Shown: piece after piece, positions 1 to 9,096 of the stretch
How the letters are laid out: the number at the start of each line of letters is the position of its first letter
Position numbering within the stretch: position 1 is the first letter of the stretch
From: 13-2-20CM-66-19 sp036273735
GTDB lineage: Bacteria > Pseudomonadota > Gammaproteobacteria > Steroidobacterales > Steroidobacteraceae
Direction of reading: 5' to 3'
DNA length: 64,000 nt
Assembly: GCA_036273735.1 (NCBI GenBank)
Contig: DASUHA010000101.1
Coordinates: forward strand, 1-64,000
Made by a program: the position numbers and the translations under genes
Notes under the pieces: model-generated
Told to the model about the DNA's origin: nothing
What the model saw: the letters and a program-made list of their open reading frames with translations, nothing else
The model's database searches: none

Positions 1-86
1 TGCATGGCGAACGAGGCAGGCATGCCGAGCGCAAGCTGCACGAGCAGCACGGCCCAGAGGGCCCAGCGAGTGGAGCGCGATCGCAT
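1..86 (-). CDS. N-terminus of an exported protein, cut by the window edge
   Basis: On the minus strand an ATG at 86 opens a frame that stays open to the window edge. The first residues (MRSRSTRWALWAVLLVQ) form a typical signal peptide: basic n-region followed by a hydrophobic core. It lies about 60 bases after the copA stop on the same strand, so it may be the third gene of the P1B-5/copA transcription unit. Only 28 codons are visible, so no function can be given. A periplasmic metal-resistance protein would fit the context, but that is inference. Confidence 0.5.
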   Translation of the reverse strand, partial: MRSRSTRWALWAVLLVQLALGMPASFAM

Positions 87-148
87 CGCGAGAGCTTACA
101 CCGGTGATTCCGCACCGGAAAGCTCAGGGTGCACACGCTGCGTCCCCG

Positions 149-2608
149 TCACAGGCGAACGAGCCTGAGCCTCAGCGCGTTACCAATGACGGACACTGAG
201 CTCAAGCTCATCGCGGCGGCGGCAATGATCGGGCTCAAGAGCAATCCGAAGAGGGGATAGAGCACACCCGCGGCGATCGGGATACCGAGCACGTTGTAGA
301 CGAAGGCGAGAAAGAGGTTCTCGCGAATGTTGCGCATCGTCGCCCGGCTGAGCGTGCGGGCACGGGCGATGCCCGCAAGATCGCCCTTTACCAGGGTGAC
401 GCCGGCGCTTTGCATGGCCACGTCAGTACCGGTTCCCATGGCGATCCCGACTTCCGCTTCCGCGAGCGCGGGCGCATCGTTCACGCCATCTCCGGCCATG
501 GCGACGGCACGACCCTCACTGCGCAGCCGCCGGATGATCGCGTTCTTGTGCTCGGGAAGGACCTCGGCTTCGATTTCCCTGATGCCCAGCCTGAGGGCGA
601 CGGCCTCTGCTGTCGAGCGATGATCACCGGTCACCATCATGATGCGAATGCCGTCGTGCCGCAGGCTCTCCAGGGCCGCCGGGGTGTTTGTCTTTACCGG
701 ATCGGCCACGGCGATGATGCCGCAAGATTGGCCATCGATGGCGACGAACATTGACGTTGCACCTTCGCGCCGCAGGCTCTCGGCGCGCGCTTCGAGCTCA
801 CCCGGTGCGATATTGAGGGTTTCGAAGAGCCTCGCGTTGCCCACTGCGATCTGCCGGCCGTGCGCGGTGCCGGTCACGCCTTTGCCGGTCAGGGACTGAA
901 AGTTCGTGATCTCCTCGAGAGCGAGCCCGCGGTCGCGGGCGGCGGCCGCGATCGCCGCGGCGAGCGGATGCTCGCTCGAGCGCTCTAGGCTCGCAGCAAG
1001 CGACAGCACTGTTGACTCCTCGAATCCGCCGGTCGACACGATCGCCACGACGCGCGGCTTGCCTTCCGTCAGGGTGCCGGTCTTGTCGAGCACGAGTGTA
1101 TCGATCTTTTCGAGCCTCTCGAGCGCCTCGGCATTCCTGATGAGCACGCCCGCGGCCGCGCCCTTGCCGACCCCGACCATGATCGACATCGGGGTGGCAA
1201 GGCCGAGCGCGCACGGGCACGCGATGATCAACACGGACACCGCCGCGATGAGGGCGTACGCGAGTTGCGGCGGCGGACCTGCGAGCATCCAAACGACGAA
1301 TGCGACAACGGCCGCTACGATGACCGCGGGCACGAACCAGGAGGAGACCAGGTCCGCGAGGCGCTGAATCGGTGCGCGGCTGCGCTGGGCCTCGGCGACC
1401 AGGTGCACGATCCGCGCCAGCATCGTATCGGACCCCACGCGCTCGGCGCGCATGAGGAGGGCGCCGGTGCCGTTGATCGTGCCTCCGATGAGCCTCGCGC
1501 CCGCCTCTTTGCTTACGGGCAGGGATTCCCCGGTGACCATCGATTCATCGACAGCGCTGTGACCCTCGGTGACCCGCCCGTCGACTGGCACCGCCTCACC
1601 TGGACGTACCCGCAGTCGATCATCGACCTGCACCGCCTCCAGTGGCACTTCCTCGTCGGCTCCGTCCAGACGAACTCGTCGCGCGACCTTAGGCGCAAGA
1701 TTGAGGAGGGTGCGAATCGCGCTGCCTGTCCTCGCGCGCGCCCGCAGCTCGAGCACCTGCCCGAGGAGTACGAGCACGGTGATCACTGCCGCGGCCTCGT
1801 AGTAGACCGGAACGATGCCTCCCTCGGCGCGCAGATTCGCCGGGAAGAGGCCCGGCGCAAAGGTTGCCACCAGGCTATAGAGGTAAGCCGCCCCAATGCC
1901 GAGCGCAATCAGGCTGAACATGTTGAGCGAGCGATGTCGGAAAGAAGCCCAACCGCGCTCGAAAAGCGGCCGGCCTGCCGAGAGCACGACCGCTGTACCG
2001 AGTGCAAATTGGATTCAAATGGAGGCGAGCGGAGAGATGTAGCGATGAAGCTCGAGTGCCGGCGCGTGGGCCCCCATCTCGAGGAGCAGCAAGGGTAGCG
2101 CGAGCGCCGTACCCATCCAGAAGCGCCCCGTCATGTCGCCCAGCTCGGGACTCGGGCCTCCTTGGGGGGTTGGCTGCAGTGCCTCGAGCGCCATGCCGCA
2201 GATCGGGCAGGCGCCCGGCTCGCTGCGCCTGATCTGCGGATGCATCGGGCAGGTGTAGAGCCTGCCTGCAGGGGTAGGAGGAGCGCCTGGCGGCCCAGCT
2301 GCCCTCGCATGCCGAGCTCGCGCAGCGGCTGTGGGTTCTGGCGCTTCAGCGCGGGAGATCGTGAAGGATACGCGACTTCGCGAGGCGTACCGCTGCGGGT
2401 CAGCGCGGAACTTCTCCCGGCAGCCGTTGGAGCAGAACGAGTATTCGCGTTTCTGGTATTGGAAACGATGCGGGGAGTCGGCCACGACCCTCATCCCGCA
2501 CACCAGGTCGATCTGTGGCTCCGGCCCGACCCGCCGAGCCACGGCTTCGGAACCGTGCTGGAATTCTCGGGCCTGCACTTTTTCGGGCTCGTGGTGGTGT
2601 GCGGTCAC
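149..2608 (-). pseudogene. copA: Cu+-exporting P1B-1 ATPase with YHS and HMBD modules, interrupted by an in-frame TGA
   Basis: Copper(I) efflux P-type ATPase. The N-terminal part has a YHS metal-binding domain (DLVCGMRV, FCSNGC) and a heavy-metal-binding domain (YTCPMHPQI, CPICGMAL), then the first membrane helix. The rest has the actuator TGES, the Cu motif CPCALGLATP, the phosphorylation site DKTGTLT, the HP motif (SSEHPLA), GDGVNDAP, and the helix 7/8 signatures YNVLGIP and MSLSSVSV of Cu+ pumps. A TGA at 2015-2017 interrupts the frame; both halves are in the same frame. Conserved relatives read WIQFAL here, so one TGG-to-TGA change explains the break. Restored length is about 819 residues, normal for YHS-HMBD-CopA proteins. 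The likely start is the GTG at 2608 with GAGG upstream. A downstream GTG at 1987 could restart translation, but would omit the metal-binding modules and first helix. It follows the P1B-5 gene on the same strand. Confidence 0.85.
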
Positions 2609-2707
2609 ATGTGGGTTCCTCGATGTGAAATGGGGTTGGATGAGTCTGAGGAATGCTAGACGTCGCCGGTCGATGTACATACGCACTTGCGATATCCTCT
2701 GGCCGGG

Positions 2708-5098
2708 CTATCGCGACTCGAAAAGGCTATAGAGCTCCTCCTCCTGTGCGAAGTGCAGCGAAAGGATCGCATGCAGTCCGTAGAGCACGCGGCGAAGGTC
2801 GCGATGATCTTCCGCTCGCGGACCGTCTGTGGGCAGCTGGGCAACGAGGCGGCCGTAGAGGCGGGCAAGTCGATGGATCTCGTGATGCGTGCGGATGAGC
2901 GGCCCGGTGGGATCCTCCTCGCGCAGCATGTCGGCGATGGCCGGATAGGCCGTCTTCTGTTCCTCACGCTCATGTGGAAGTAGCTCTTTTTCCAGCATGT
3001 CCCGCGCCCGCTCGAGTTGTACACGCGCTTCGGCTTGCGGTAAGGACTCTAGCCGGGACGCCAAGGAGGCAAGCTCTGCCACGAAGGGACGCAGTGCCCG
3101 ATGACTCGATGCAAGTCCTTCGGCCAGAACTCTTGCCTGCGGTCGTTGGCGCTCCAGGTGGGCGGTGGTTAGATCATCTGACAGAGCACGCAGCGCATTG
3201 AGAATGACGAGAACGTCGATCGCTTCCTGCAGGAGAGCCCCTGCCACCGGCGTTATGTAGCCGGCCGCTGCGAGAGCCATGGCGATGAGCGAGAGTCCCA
3301 TTCCGGCGAACACGCTTTCGAGCGCGATTCGCCTCGTTCGCCGGGCGATCCGCGTCGCAGTGAGTAGGCCCTCGAGCCGATCGGTGCTTAAGACCACATC
3401 GGCGGCTTCCGAAGCTGCCGTCGCTCCGCGCGCGCCCATCGCAACGCCGACATCCGCGAGAGCTAGCGCGGGAGCGTCATTGACCCCATCTCCCACCATC
3501 ACCGTGATGCCCTCGGAGCGAACCAACCGAATCACCTCAACCTTCTCGGCAGGTGTACGCTCCGCGAATACGCGGTCAACGCCCAGGGCATCGCCCACCA
3601 GCTCAGCGACATCTGGGTGGTCGCCCGTCACCATGTGGATATGGTGAATGCCTGCCGCGCGCAGGGATCGCAGGGTGCGTGAGGCCTCCGGTCGAATCGG
3701 ATCCTGCAGCAGGAGGACACCGGCGAGCGCTCCATCAAGAGAGACGTAGACGCTGGCCGAGCCCTCGACGGCTTTGCGCAACTCGATGGAGTGGAGGGCG
3801 GCCGTGAATTCCGCCTCAGGTGCGACAAAGCTGCGCTGTCCCACAGCGACCCGGCGCCCCGCCACGCGGCCCGAAATGCCGCTTCCCATCTGCTCATGAA
3901 CCTCAGCCGGGAAGGTGAGATCGACGCTGCGGCTGTGCGCTTCCGTGAGGATCGCAGGGGCGTATGGGTGGATCGAGACCTGCTCGAGCGATGCCGCGTA
4001 GCGAATGACTTCATCAGAAGAGAGCGCCCCCAATGTCTCGACCGCAACTACCTGTGGACGCGCCGCCGTTACGGTTCCGGTCTTGTCGAGCAGCACCACC
4101 GTCGCCCGCCCGAGCGTCTCGAGAGGTCCTCCGCCCTTGACGATGATCCCGCGCTTCGCAGCGCGTGAGACGCCTGCAATGATCGCTGCGGGCGCCGCGA
4201 GAATGAGCGGGCAGGGCGTAGCGACCACGAGCACGGCAAGCGCGCGCACCAGACTTCCTTCGACCAGCCAGGCAAATCCGGCGAGCGCGAGCGTCAGCCC
4301 GAGAAATCCGAGCGCATAGCGGTCTGCGAGCCGAACGAAAGGCGCTTTCGAGGCCTCCGCCGCCCGGACGAGCCGGATGATTCCCGCGTAGGTGCTCGCG
4401 GCCGCGGGCGCCGTTACGCGCAGCTCCAGCGGCTCGCCTGAGTTGGTCCCCCCGCTCCGGAGCGGCGCTCCGGATTCGAGCCGCACGGGCTTTGACTCGC
4501 CCGTGAGAGCTGACTCATCGAGCACGGCGTTCGCCGAGAGAAGAATCCCGTCGACCGGGACCACTTCCCCGGGTTTCACGACAAGGACGTCGGCTAGGAT
4601 CACCTCATCGACCCCAACGTCGATGAGGTCCGCGCCCGCGCGCCGATGAGCGACGCGCGGTACTCGCCGGATCAGGGCGGTGAGCTCGCGACGGGCACGC
4701 GCAACCGCGAAGCGCTCGAGCGCAGTGCCTCCCGTCAGCATCAACGCGATGATGGCTCCGGCGAGGTATTCCTCGAGCGCAAGAGCGCCAGTCATGGCAA
4801 GGACCGCGATGAGGTCTACCCCCGTCTCACCCCTCAACAGACGCCGCGCGGTCGCGCCGGCCGTCGGGATCAGAACTACGCAGATGGAGGCGATGTAGGA
4901 CCAGGCGCTCACACTCTGCGCGCCGAAATACTGAGCGAGCGCGCCTGTAAGAAGCCCCGCGAGCGGGGCACCGAGGAGCGCGAGTTCGGCAGCAGACCTC
5001 CGATCAGGCGCCGTGCTGCCTTGATCATTAGGACCGACAGCCCTGTCCGCTCGCCCTGGAGCGACCATCGCATCCCGAGTCGCGGAGGTAGTCGACAT
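2708..5098 (-). CDS. P1B-5 type metal-transporting ATPase with C-terminal hemerythrin domain
   Basis: Membrane ATPase of about 796 residues. The usual P1B layout is present: TGES loop near residue 200, the membrane metal motif TPCP near 295, phosphorylated Asp in DKTGTVT near 338, MVTGDH and GDGVNDAP. TPCP instead of CPC or SPC, plus a C-terminal hemerythrin-like four-helix segment (about residues 640-796: SSHRAL, LPHEREEQ, RTHHEIH, LHFAQEEE), are the hallmarks of the P1B-5 class, whose characterised member Nia is linked to Ni and Fe export. The hemerythrin part probably binds a diiron centre that senses metal or O2; that is inference. There is no N-terminal HMA domain. The ATG at 5098 is preferred over the GTG two codons upstream. 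It is the first gene of a minus-strand unit with copA, about 100 bases apart. Confidence 0.88.
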   Translation of the reverse strand: MSTTSATRDAMVAPGRADRAVGPNDQGSTAPDRRSAAELALLGAPLAGLLTGALAQYFGAQSVSAWSYIASICVVLIPTAGATARRLLRGETGVDLIAVLAMTGALALEEYLAGAIIALMLTGGTALERFAVARARRELTALIRRVPRVAHRRAGADLIDVGVDEVILADVLVVKPGEVVPVDGILLSANAVLDESALTGESKPVRLESGAPLRSGGTNSGEPLELRVTAPAAASTYAGIIRLVRAAEASKAPFVRLADRYALGFLGLTLALAGFAWLVEGSLVRALAVLVVATPCPLILAAPAAIIAGVSRAAKRGIIVKGGGPLETLGRATVVLLDKTGTVTAARPQVVAVETLGALSSDEVIRYAASLEQVSIHPYAPAILTEAHSRSVDLTFPAEVHEQMGSGISGRVAGRRVAVGQRSFVAPEAEFTAALHSIELRKAVEGSASVYVSLDGALAGVLLLQDPIRPEASRTLRSLRAAGIHHIHMVTGDHPDVAELVGDALGVDRVFAERTPAEKVEVIRLVRSEGITVMVGDGVNDAPALALADVGVAMGARGATAASEAADVVLSTDRLEGLLTATRIARRTRRIALESVFAGMGLSLIAMALAAAGYITPVAGALLQEAIDVLVILNALRALSDDLTTAHLERQRPQARVLAEGLASSHRALRPFVAELASLASRLESLPQAEARVQLERARDMLEKELLPHEREEQKTAYPAIADMLREEDPTGPLIRTHHEIHRLARLYGRLVAQLPTDGPRAEDHRDLRRVLYGLHAILSLHFAQEEELYSLFESR

Positions 5099-5361
5099 AA
5101 ACACGTCTGCGCGCGAAGCTGGCGCTAGCGCGTGCGCTCGCCAGCAGTCGCATCAGTCTGCCCATTCGCGCCGCCACGGATATGAGGGCTTATCCCTAGA
5201 GGCGACGGGCGTGCCCTCGAAAAATTAGTGCCCACGGCATCCGTTCCCGCGCTCGCGGTCATTGCGGCGACTGCGTATCGACGGGTGGGATCCTCGGGTG
5301 TCAACTCCTGAGCATCGGCAGCAATACAGGCATCGGGAAAGGATCTCTCAAGGAGTCATTC

Positions 5362-6036
5362 ATGCAACTCACGAACGATACCTTCCGGTACGGCTCTGTC
5401 AGTCGATGGCTCCACTGGGGGACCGTTGCATTGGTTATCGTGCTCCTCGTCATGGGTAACGCGTTCGACATCGAAGCCGATGAGCCAGGTAGCGCACTGT
5501 ATTTCTGGCATGGCTCGCTCGGTGTGCTCGTATTCGTTCTCGCTGCGGCGCGCATCATCTGGCTTCTCTTCAGCAGACCTCCGGCGCTCCCGCAAAGCAC
5601 GACCCGGCTCACTCGGGTCCTTGCCCGCAGCACTCACGTAGCGCTCTATGCGCTGTTGTTTGCCCTTCCCGTGTCTGGATGGCTGGCTGCCTCGGCGGAG
5701 CGCGCGGCGGTCCCGTTTTTTGGGATTGCAACTGTTCCGCCGTGGAGCGGATCAGCGCCGCCGGCCGCTCGGCGGGCGACTCGGGAGTCAAAGTTGACAG
5801 TGACCACCCATGGCGGAAAAAACTTGACTACCGAAGTTGGCGGCGAAGGTGAAAACGCCTTCAAGGAGCTTCACGAAATACTCGGTAACGTGCTGCTTGC
5901 GCTTGCCACATTCCACGTGCTTGCGGCTCTGAAGCATCACTTCGTGAATCGCGACGATGTCCTGCGCCGTATGCTGCCGCGAGGTCGGGGCGTGATCGGC
6001 ACTCCTCCGCCAGTGTCTAAGCATGAGCTCACCTGA
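5362..6036 (+). CDS. cytochrome b561-family membrane protein
   Basis: Predicted inner-membrane b-type cytochrome of 224 residues with four hydrophobic segments. The N-terminal FRYGSVSRWLHWG motif carries a His typical of the bacterial b561 family. Further heme-ligand candidates are the His in FWHGSLG, THVALY and the C-terminal FHVLAALKHHF. Such proteins pass electrons between quinol and periplasmic partners or superoxide. An AAGGAG ribosome site lies just upstream of the ATG. The stretch at about residues 125-160 between helices 3 and 4 is polar and Ser/Thr-rich, as in other family members. It is divergent from the P1B-5 gene and followed by a small exported metal-type protein, so a role in metal or redox stress is plausible but unproven. 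Confidence 0.8.
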   Translation: MQLTNDTFRYGSVSRWLHWGTVALVIVLLVMGNAFDIEADEPGSALYFWHGSLGVLVFVLAAARIIWLLFSRPPALPQSTTRLTRVLARSTHVALYALLFALPVSGWLAASAERAAVPFFGIATVPPWSGSAPPAARRATRESKLTVTTHGGKNLTTEVGGEGENAFKELHEILGNVLLALATFHVLAALKHHFVNRDDVLRRMLPRGRGVIGTPPPVSKHELT

Positions 6037-6261
6037 ACGCTCCCTGCCTCTGGTTGCACTCGACGAGGCGAGCGAGACCGGGTTGCGCGTCGGGGAGCGC
6101 GTCGTCCGGCATCCTCCAAACGAGCTGACCGACGGCTCGTGAGTGACTCTGCAGGACTGACCGGTCCACCGGCTGTCGGAAATTGCGTATGGCGGTGACC
6201 GCTCCTGGAGCGCACCGTCTGCCATGCGGGTCATCACCGCTGATCGCTTTGGAGAATCGGG

Positions 6262-6573
6262 ATGAAAACGCTTAATCGTACGTTCATAGGGTTATTCGCG
6301 ACAGCTCTTCTCGCGGCTGCGGGTACCGCGATTGCCGCGGGGCCCGCCGCTGCGGCACACGGACCGTCGAAAGAAATGCGTGAGAAGATGGCGGTCGTTC
6401 ACGAGCAGATGGCGGCGTGCTTACGATCGATTAAGAGCATCACTGCATGCCGAGCGGAAATGATGCAGCACTGCCGCGAGATCGCACCGGGGGGATGTCC
6501 TGGGATGGGGAGTGGAATGCGCCATCACCGGATGATGCCAAGCCCGCGAGTGGCTGCTGATCCTGACAAGTAG
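6262..6573 (+). CDS. small exported Cys/Met/His-rich protein
   Basis: Protein of 103 residues with a clear signal peptide (MKTLNRTFIGLFATALLAAA, cleavage near the AIAAG/AAAAH region). The mature part holds four cysteines spaced along a short helical stretch (AACLRS, ITACRAE, MQHCRE, GGCPGM) and a Met/His-rich tail (GMRHHRMM). No known family was recognised. Candidate soft-metal ligands and the position downstream of a b561 gene and opposite two metal ATPases suggest periplasmic copper binding; this is inference from composition and context. A GGAGAATCGGG ribosome site precedes the ATG. It ends in TAG. Confidence 0.65.
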   Translation: MKTLNRTFIGLFATALLAAAGTAIAAGPAAAAHGPSKEMREKMAVVHEQMAACLRSIKSITACRAEMMQHCREIAPGGCPGMGSGMRHHRMMPSPRVAADPDK

Positions 6574-6813
6574 CGCGATCAGCGAGGTTGCGTTACTTGC
6601 GCCGCTGGTGTCAAGCAAACGCCTTGTCCTCGACGAATCGTATTCCTATGCTCGGCCCTCATTGAGACAAGCCACGAGGGAAAAGCACAATCTCTATCCG
6701 GCATGCAAAGAGTTCGTAAACCAATGCGGGGCCACGGTTCTCGGACCCTTTAAGGGATCGCGCCCGTTCAGACGGTGCCGTGTGCGCGAACCGGCCATTT
6801 CCGGTCCTTCGAG

Positions 6814-7083
6814 ATGCCCGCGGTGACAGTAAGCGATCACCAGAACAACCCGTTCGGCATTTAGTGGCAAAGATACTGGGACGGGGCACCGTATCCGGAG
6901 CTCGTGAAATCCGCTCCACACGTTGCTTTCGAGGTCGACGACCTGACGGCGGCGATCCGCGACCAGCAGGTGATCATTGAGCCCAACAGTCGGAGCAATG
7001 GGGTATTAGTTGCCTTCATTGAAGTGAACGGAGCGCCGGTAGAACTGATGCAAATCGATCACTCCCTGAGCAAGGATTTGTAG
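6814..7083 (+). pseudogene. decayed VOC/glyoxalase-like gene, C-terminal remnant
   Basis: The frame ending at 7081-7083 encodes a conserved VOC-type C-terminus: PHVAFEVDDLTAAI, VIIEPNS, VAFIEVNGAPVELMQ. Upstream in the same frame, HQNNPFGI is followed by TAG at 6862-6864 and then WQRYWDG, where relatives have FGIEW. So one stop codon breaks a recognisable domain. Further upstream the frame loses similarity and has another stop, so the N-terminal half is gone. This is a pseudogene rather than a short gene. It lies about 175 bases from tRNA-Asn. Confidence 0.6.
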
Positions 7084-7257
7084 TCGCGTTTAGCGGAACG
7101 GCTCGCAACTCTCTGCGTCTTCCCATACGCACCGGCGATCATCGTTAGCGGCGGAGTCGGGTCGGTACCCGGCATTCGGCGGCGGCTGCTCGGATTCGGA
7201 AAATTCTATAGAAATAAGGTGAGTTATCGTTCTCAACACCTTGAAAACTAAAAGAAT

Positions 7258-7333
7258 TGGCTCCCCGGGTTGGACTCGAACCAACGACCAACGGATTAAC
7301 AGTCCGACGCTCTACCGACTGAGCTACCGGGGA
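7258..7333 (-). tRNA. tRNA-Asn (anticodon GTT)
   Basis: The minus strand folds into a full cloverleaf: acceptor TCCCCGG pairing with CCGGGGA, D arm GCTC/GAGC, anticodon stem CGGA/TCCG with loop CTGTTAA (anticodon GTT), and T loop TTCGAGT. Discriminator G and an encoded CCA are at 7261-7258. It stands alone between the VOC remnant and the DUF2784 gene. Confidence 0.97.
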
Positions 7334-7388
7334 ACCGGCGAAGGAATCGCGAAAGGGCGCGAATTCTGAGGCGAGGGCCGGGAAATAG

Positions 7389-7769
7389 TCAAGGAACCTT
7401 CCGGCGCAGGTGCCGGTGAGGGCGCAGCAGCGCGCCGTATGCCGTGACATTGGTCACGAGCAGCAGGGCCGCCAGCACCCACTGGGTCGGCGGCGTGAGC
7501 CAGGGCGGATAAAGAAGTGCGAGCACGTAGTGCTCGAGGAAGCCACCCCGGTACCCGGCCTCGCCGGCGAGCTGGCGCAGATGAATCTCGAGCGGGGTGA
7601 GCGGGCAGATCTGTCCGGAAGTCTCCACCCAGAACCCCCAGGCGAGCGCCGGCAGATGAAAGAACATCGCGCGCCGCCATTTCCAGGCGAGGAAGCCGCC
7701 GAAGACGACGAATGCGGCGAAGGCGAGGTGGAGGACGACCAGCAGGTCCGCGAGGAGCTGCCAGCCCAT
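7389..7769 (-). CDS. DUF2784 family membrane protein
   Basis: Membrane protein of 126 residues with about four hydrophobic segments. It matches the DUF2784 pattern: LLADLLVVLHLAFAAFVVFGG at the N-terminus, a central W.VETSGQICPLTPLE motif and a C-terminal helix pair. Function is unknown for the family. It lies 13 bases downstream of the aminotransferase gene on the same strand and is probably cotranscribed with it. The start codon is the ATG at 7769. Confidence 0.85.
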   Translation of the reverse strand: MGWQLLADLLVVLHLAFAAFVVFGGFLAWKWRRAMFFHLPALAWGFWVETSGQICPLTPLEIHLRQLAGEAGYRGGFLEHYVLALLYPPWLTPPTQWVLAALLLVTNVTAYGALLRPHRHLRRKVP

Positions 7770-7782
7770 CAGGCTCCCGACC

Positions 7783-8991
7783 TCAGGCGCTCTTAGCTAC
7801 CGCGCTTCCCACGGCGAGGACGCGCGCGATGCGTTCCATTGCTTTTTCGAGCGTCTGCAGGCTGCAGGCAAAGGAGATGCGCATGTGGCCGGGGGCGCCG
7901 AAACCCGAACCTGGAACCACCGCGACACCGGCCTCGTTGAGCAGCAGCTCCGCGAACTCGCCATCCGTGTTGCATCCGAGTCCGGCCATCGCTCTGGAGA
8001 CGTCCGCGAAGGCATAGAAGGTTCCGGCACCGGGCAGGCAGCTCACGCCCGGCAGGTCGTTGAGCGCGCGGACCACGTAGTCGTGCCGCTGTTTGAACGC
8101 CTCATTCATGGTGCCGACGCAGGCCTGATCGCCCGCGAGGGCCGCCGCCGCCGCCTTCTGCGAGATGCTCGAGGCATTCGAGGTCGACTGCCCCTGGATG
8201 GTGGCCATGGCGGTGATCAGCTCCTTCGGTCCGCCGCAATAGCCGATGCGCCAGCCGGTCATGGCGTACGCCTTCGAGACGCCATTGATGGTGACGGTGC
8301 GGCCGTAGAGCTCCGGCACCGCGGTGAGGAGGCTGCAGAAAGGCTCCGAGCCCCAGTAGATTTTCTCGTACATGTCATCGGTGCCGATGACGATGCGGGG
8401 ATGCTCGAGCAGTACCTCGCCCAGGGCACGCAGCTCTGCGCGTGTATAGGCAGCGCCGGTCGGATTGCAGGGGCTGTTGAGGAGCAGCAGGCGCGTCTTC
8501 GGCGTGATCGCCGCGGCGAGCTGGCGGGCGGTGATCTTGTAGCCCTGCGCGGCACCCGCGAACGGCATCACCGGTTGTGCGTCCGCGAGCAGCACCATAT
8601 CGGGGTAGGAGACCCAATAGGGCGCCGGAATCACCGCCTCATCGTCCCTATCGAGCACCGCCATGCAGAGATTGAAGATCGATTGCTTGGCGCCGGAGCT
8701 GACCAGTATCTGTGAGCGCTCGTACTGGATGCCGTTGTCGCGGGCGAACTTGGCGACGATGGCATCCTTGAGCTCGTTGATGCCCTCGACGCTCGTGTAG
8801 CGCGTGAAGCCGCCGCGGATGGCATCGATACCGGCCTGCGCGATCGGCACCGGCGTATCGAAGTCGGGCTCGCCGGCCCCGAGGCCGATCACATCCTTGC
8901 CCTCCGCCTTGAGGCGGGCAGCGCGGGCGGTGACGGCAAGCGTCGGCGAGGGCTTGACGCGCTGGACGCGTCGTGAGACGGATAAGGTCAC
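7783..8991 (-). CDS. aspC: class I aspartate/prephenate-type aminotransferase
   Basis: PLP-dependent aminotransferase of 402 residues that interconverts aspartate and oxaloacetate with 2-oxoglutarate/glutamate. Fold type I marks are present: GAGEPDFDTP near the N-terminus, SGAKQSIFNL, the NSPCNPTGA motif, and the PLP lysine in NGVSKAYAMTGWRIGY. The C-terminus has VPGSGFG and MRISFACS. It starts at a GTG (8991) with AGGAAA five bases upstream. It is divergent from uvrB, an arrangement seen in other gammaproteobacteria. The sequence looks like the bacterial Ib subgroup, some members of which also use prephenate; this cannot be decided here. Confidence 0.88.
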   Translation of the reverse strand: MTLSVSRRVQRVKPSPTLAVTARAARLKAEGKDVIGLGAGEPDFDTPVPIAQAGIDAIRGGFTRYTSVEGINELKDAIVAKFARDNGIQYERSQILVSSGAKQSIFNLCMAVLDRDDEAVIPAPYWVSYPDMVLLADAQPVMPFAGAAQGYKITARQLAAAITPKTRLLLLNSPCNPTGAAYTRAELRALGEVLLEHPRIVIGTDDMYEKIYWGSEPFCSLLTAVPELYGRTVTINGVSKAYAMTGWRIGYCGGPKELITAMATIQGQSTSNASSISQKAAAAALAGDQACVGTMNEAFKQRHDYVVRALNDLPGVSCLPGAGTFYAFADVSRAMAGLGCNTDGEFAELLLNEAGVAVVPGSGFGAPGHMRISFACSLQTLEKAMERIARVLAVGSAVAKSA

Positions 8992-9096
8992 GGGATTTCC
9001 TGTGGGTCACGGAAAAACTGGCAGGCGCCCCTATATTACGAGATCGTGGCGAACGTCACCATCCACCACGCATTACAGACGCGCAGCGGCAGCAGC

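Noticed and set aside
2015..2017. TGA in copA as a selenocysteine codon
   Set aside because: The family position is Trp, not Cys, and no SECIS-like hairpin is seen just after the codon.
6023..6142. 39-codon frame overlapping the end of the b561 gene
   Set aside because: It has no recognisable domain and no clear ribosome site; probably chance.
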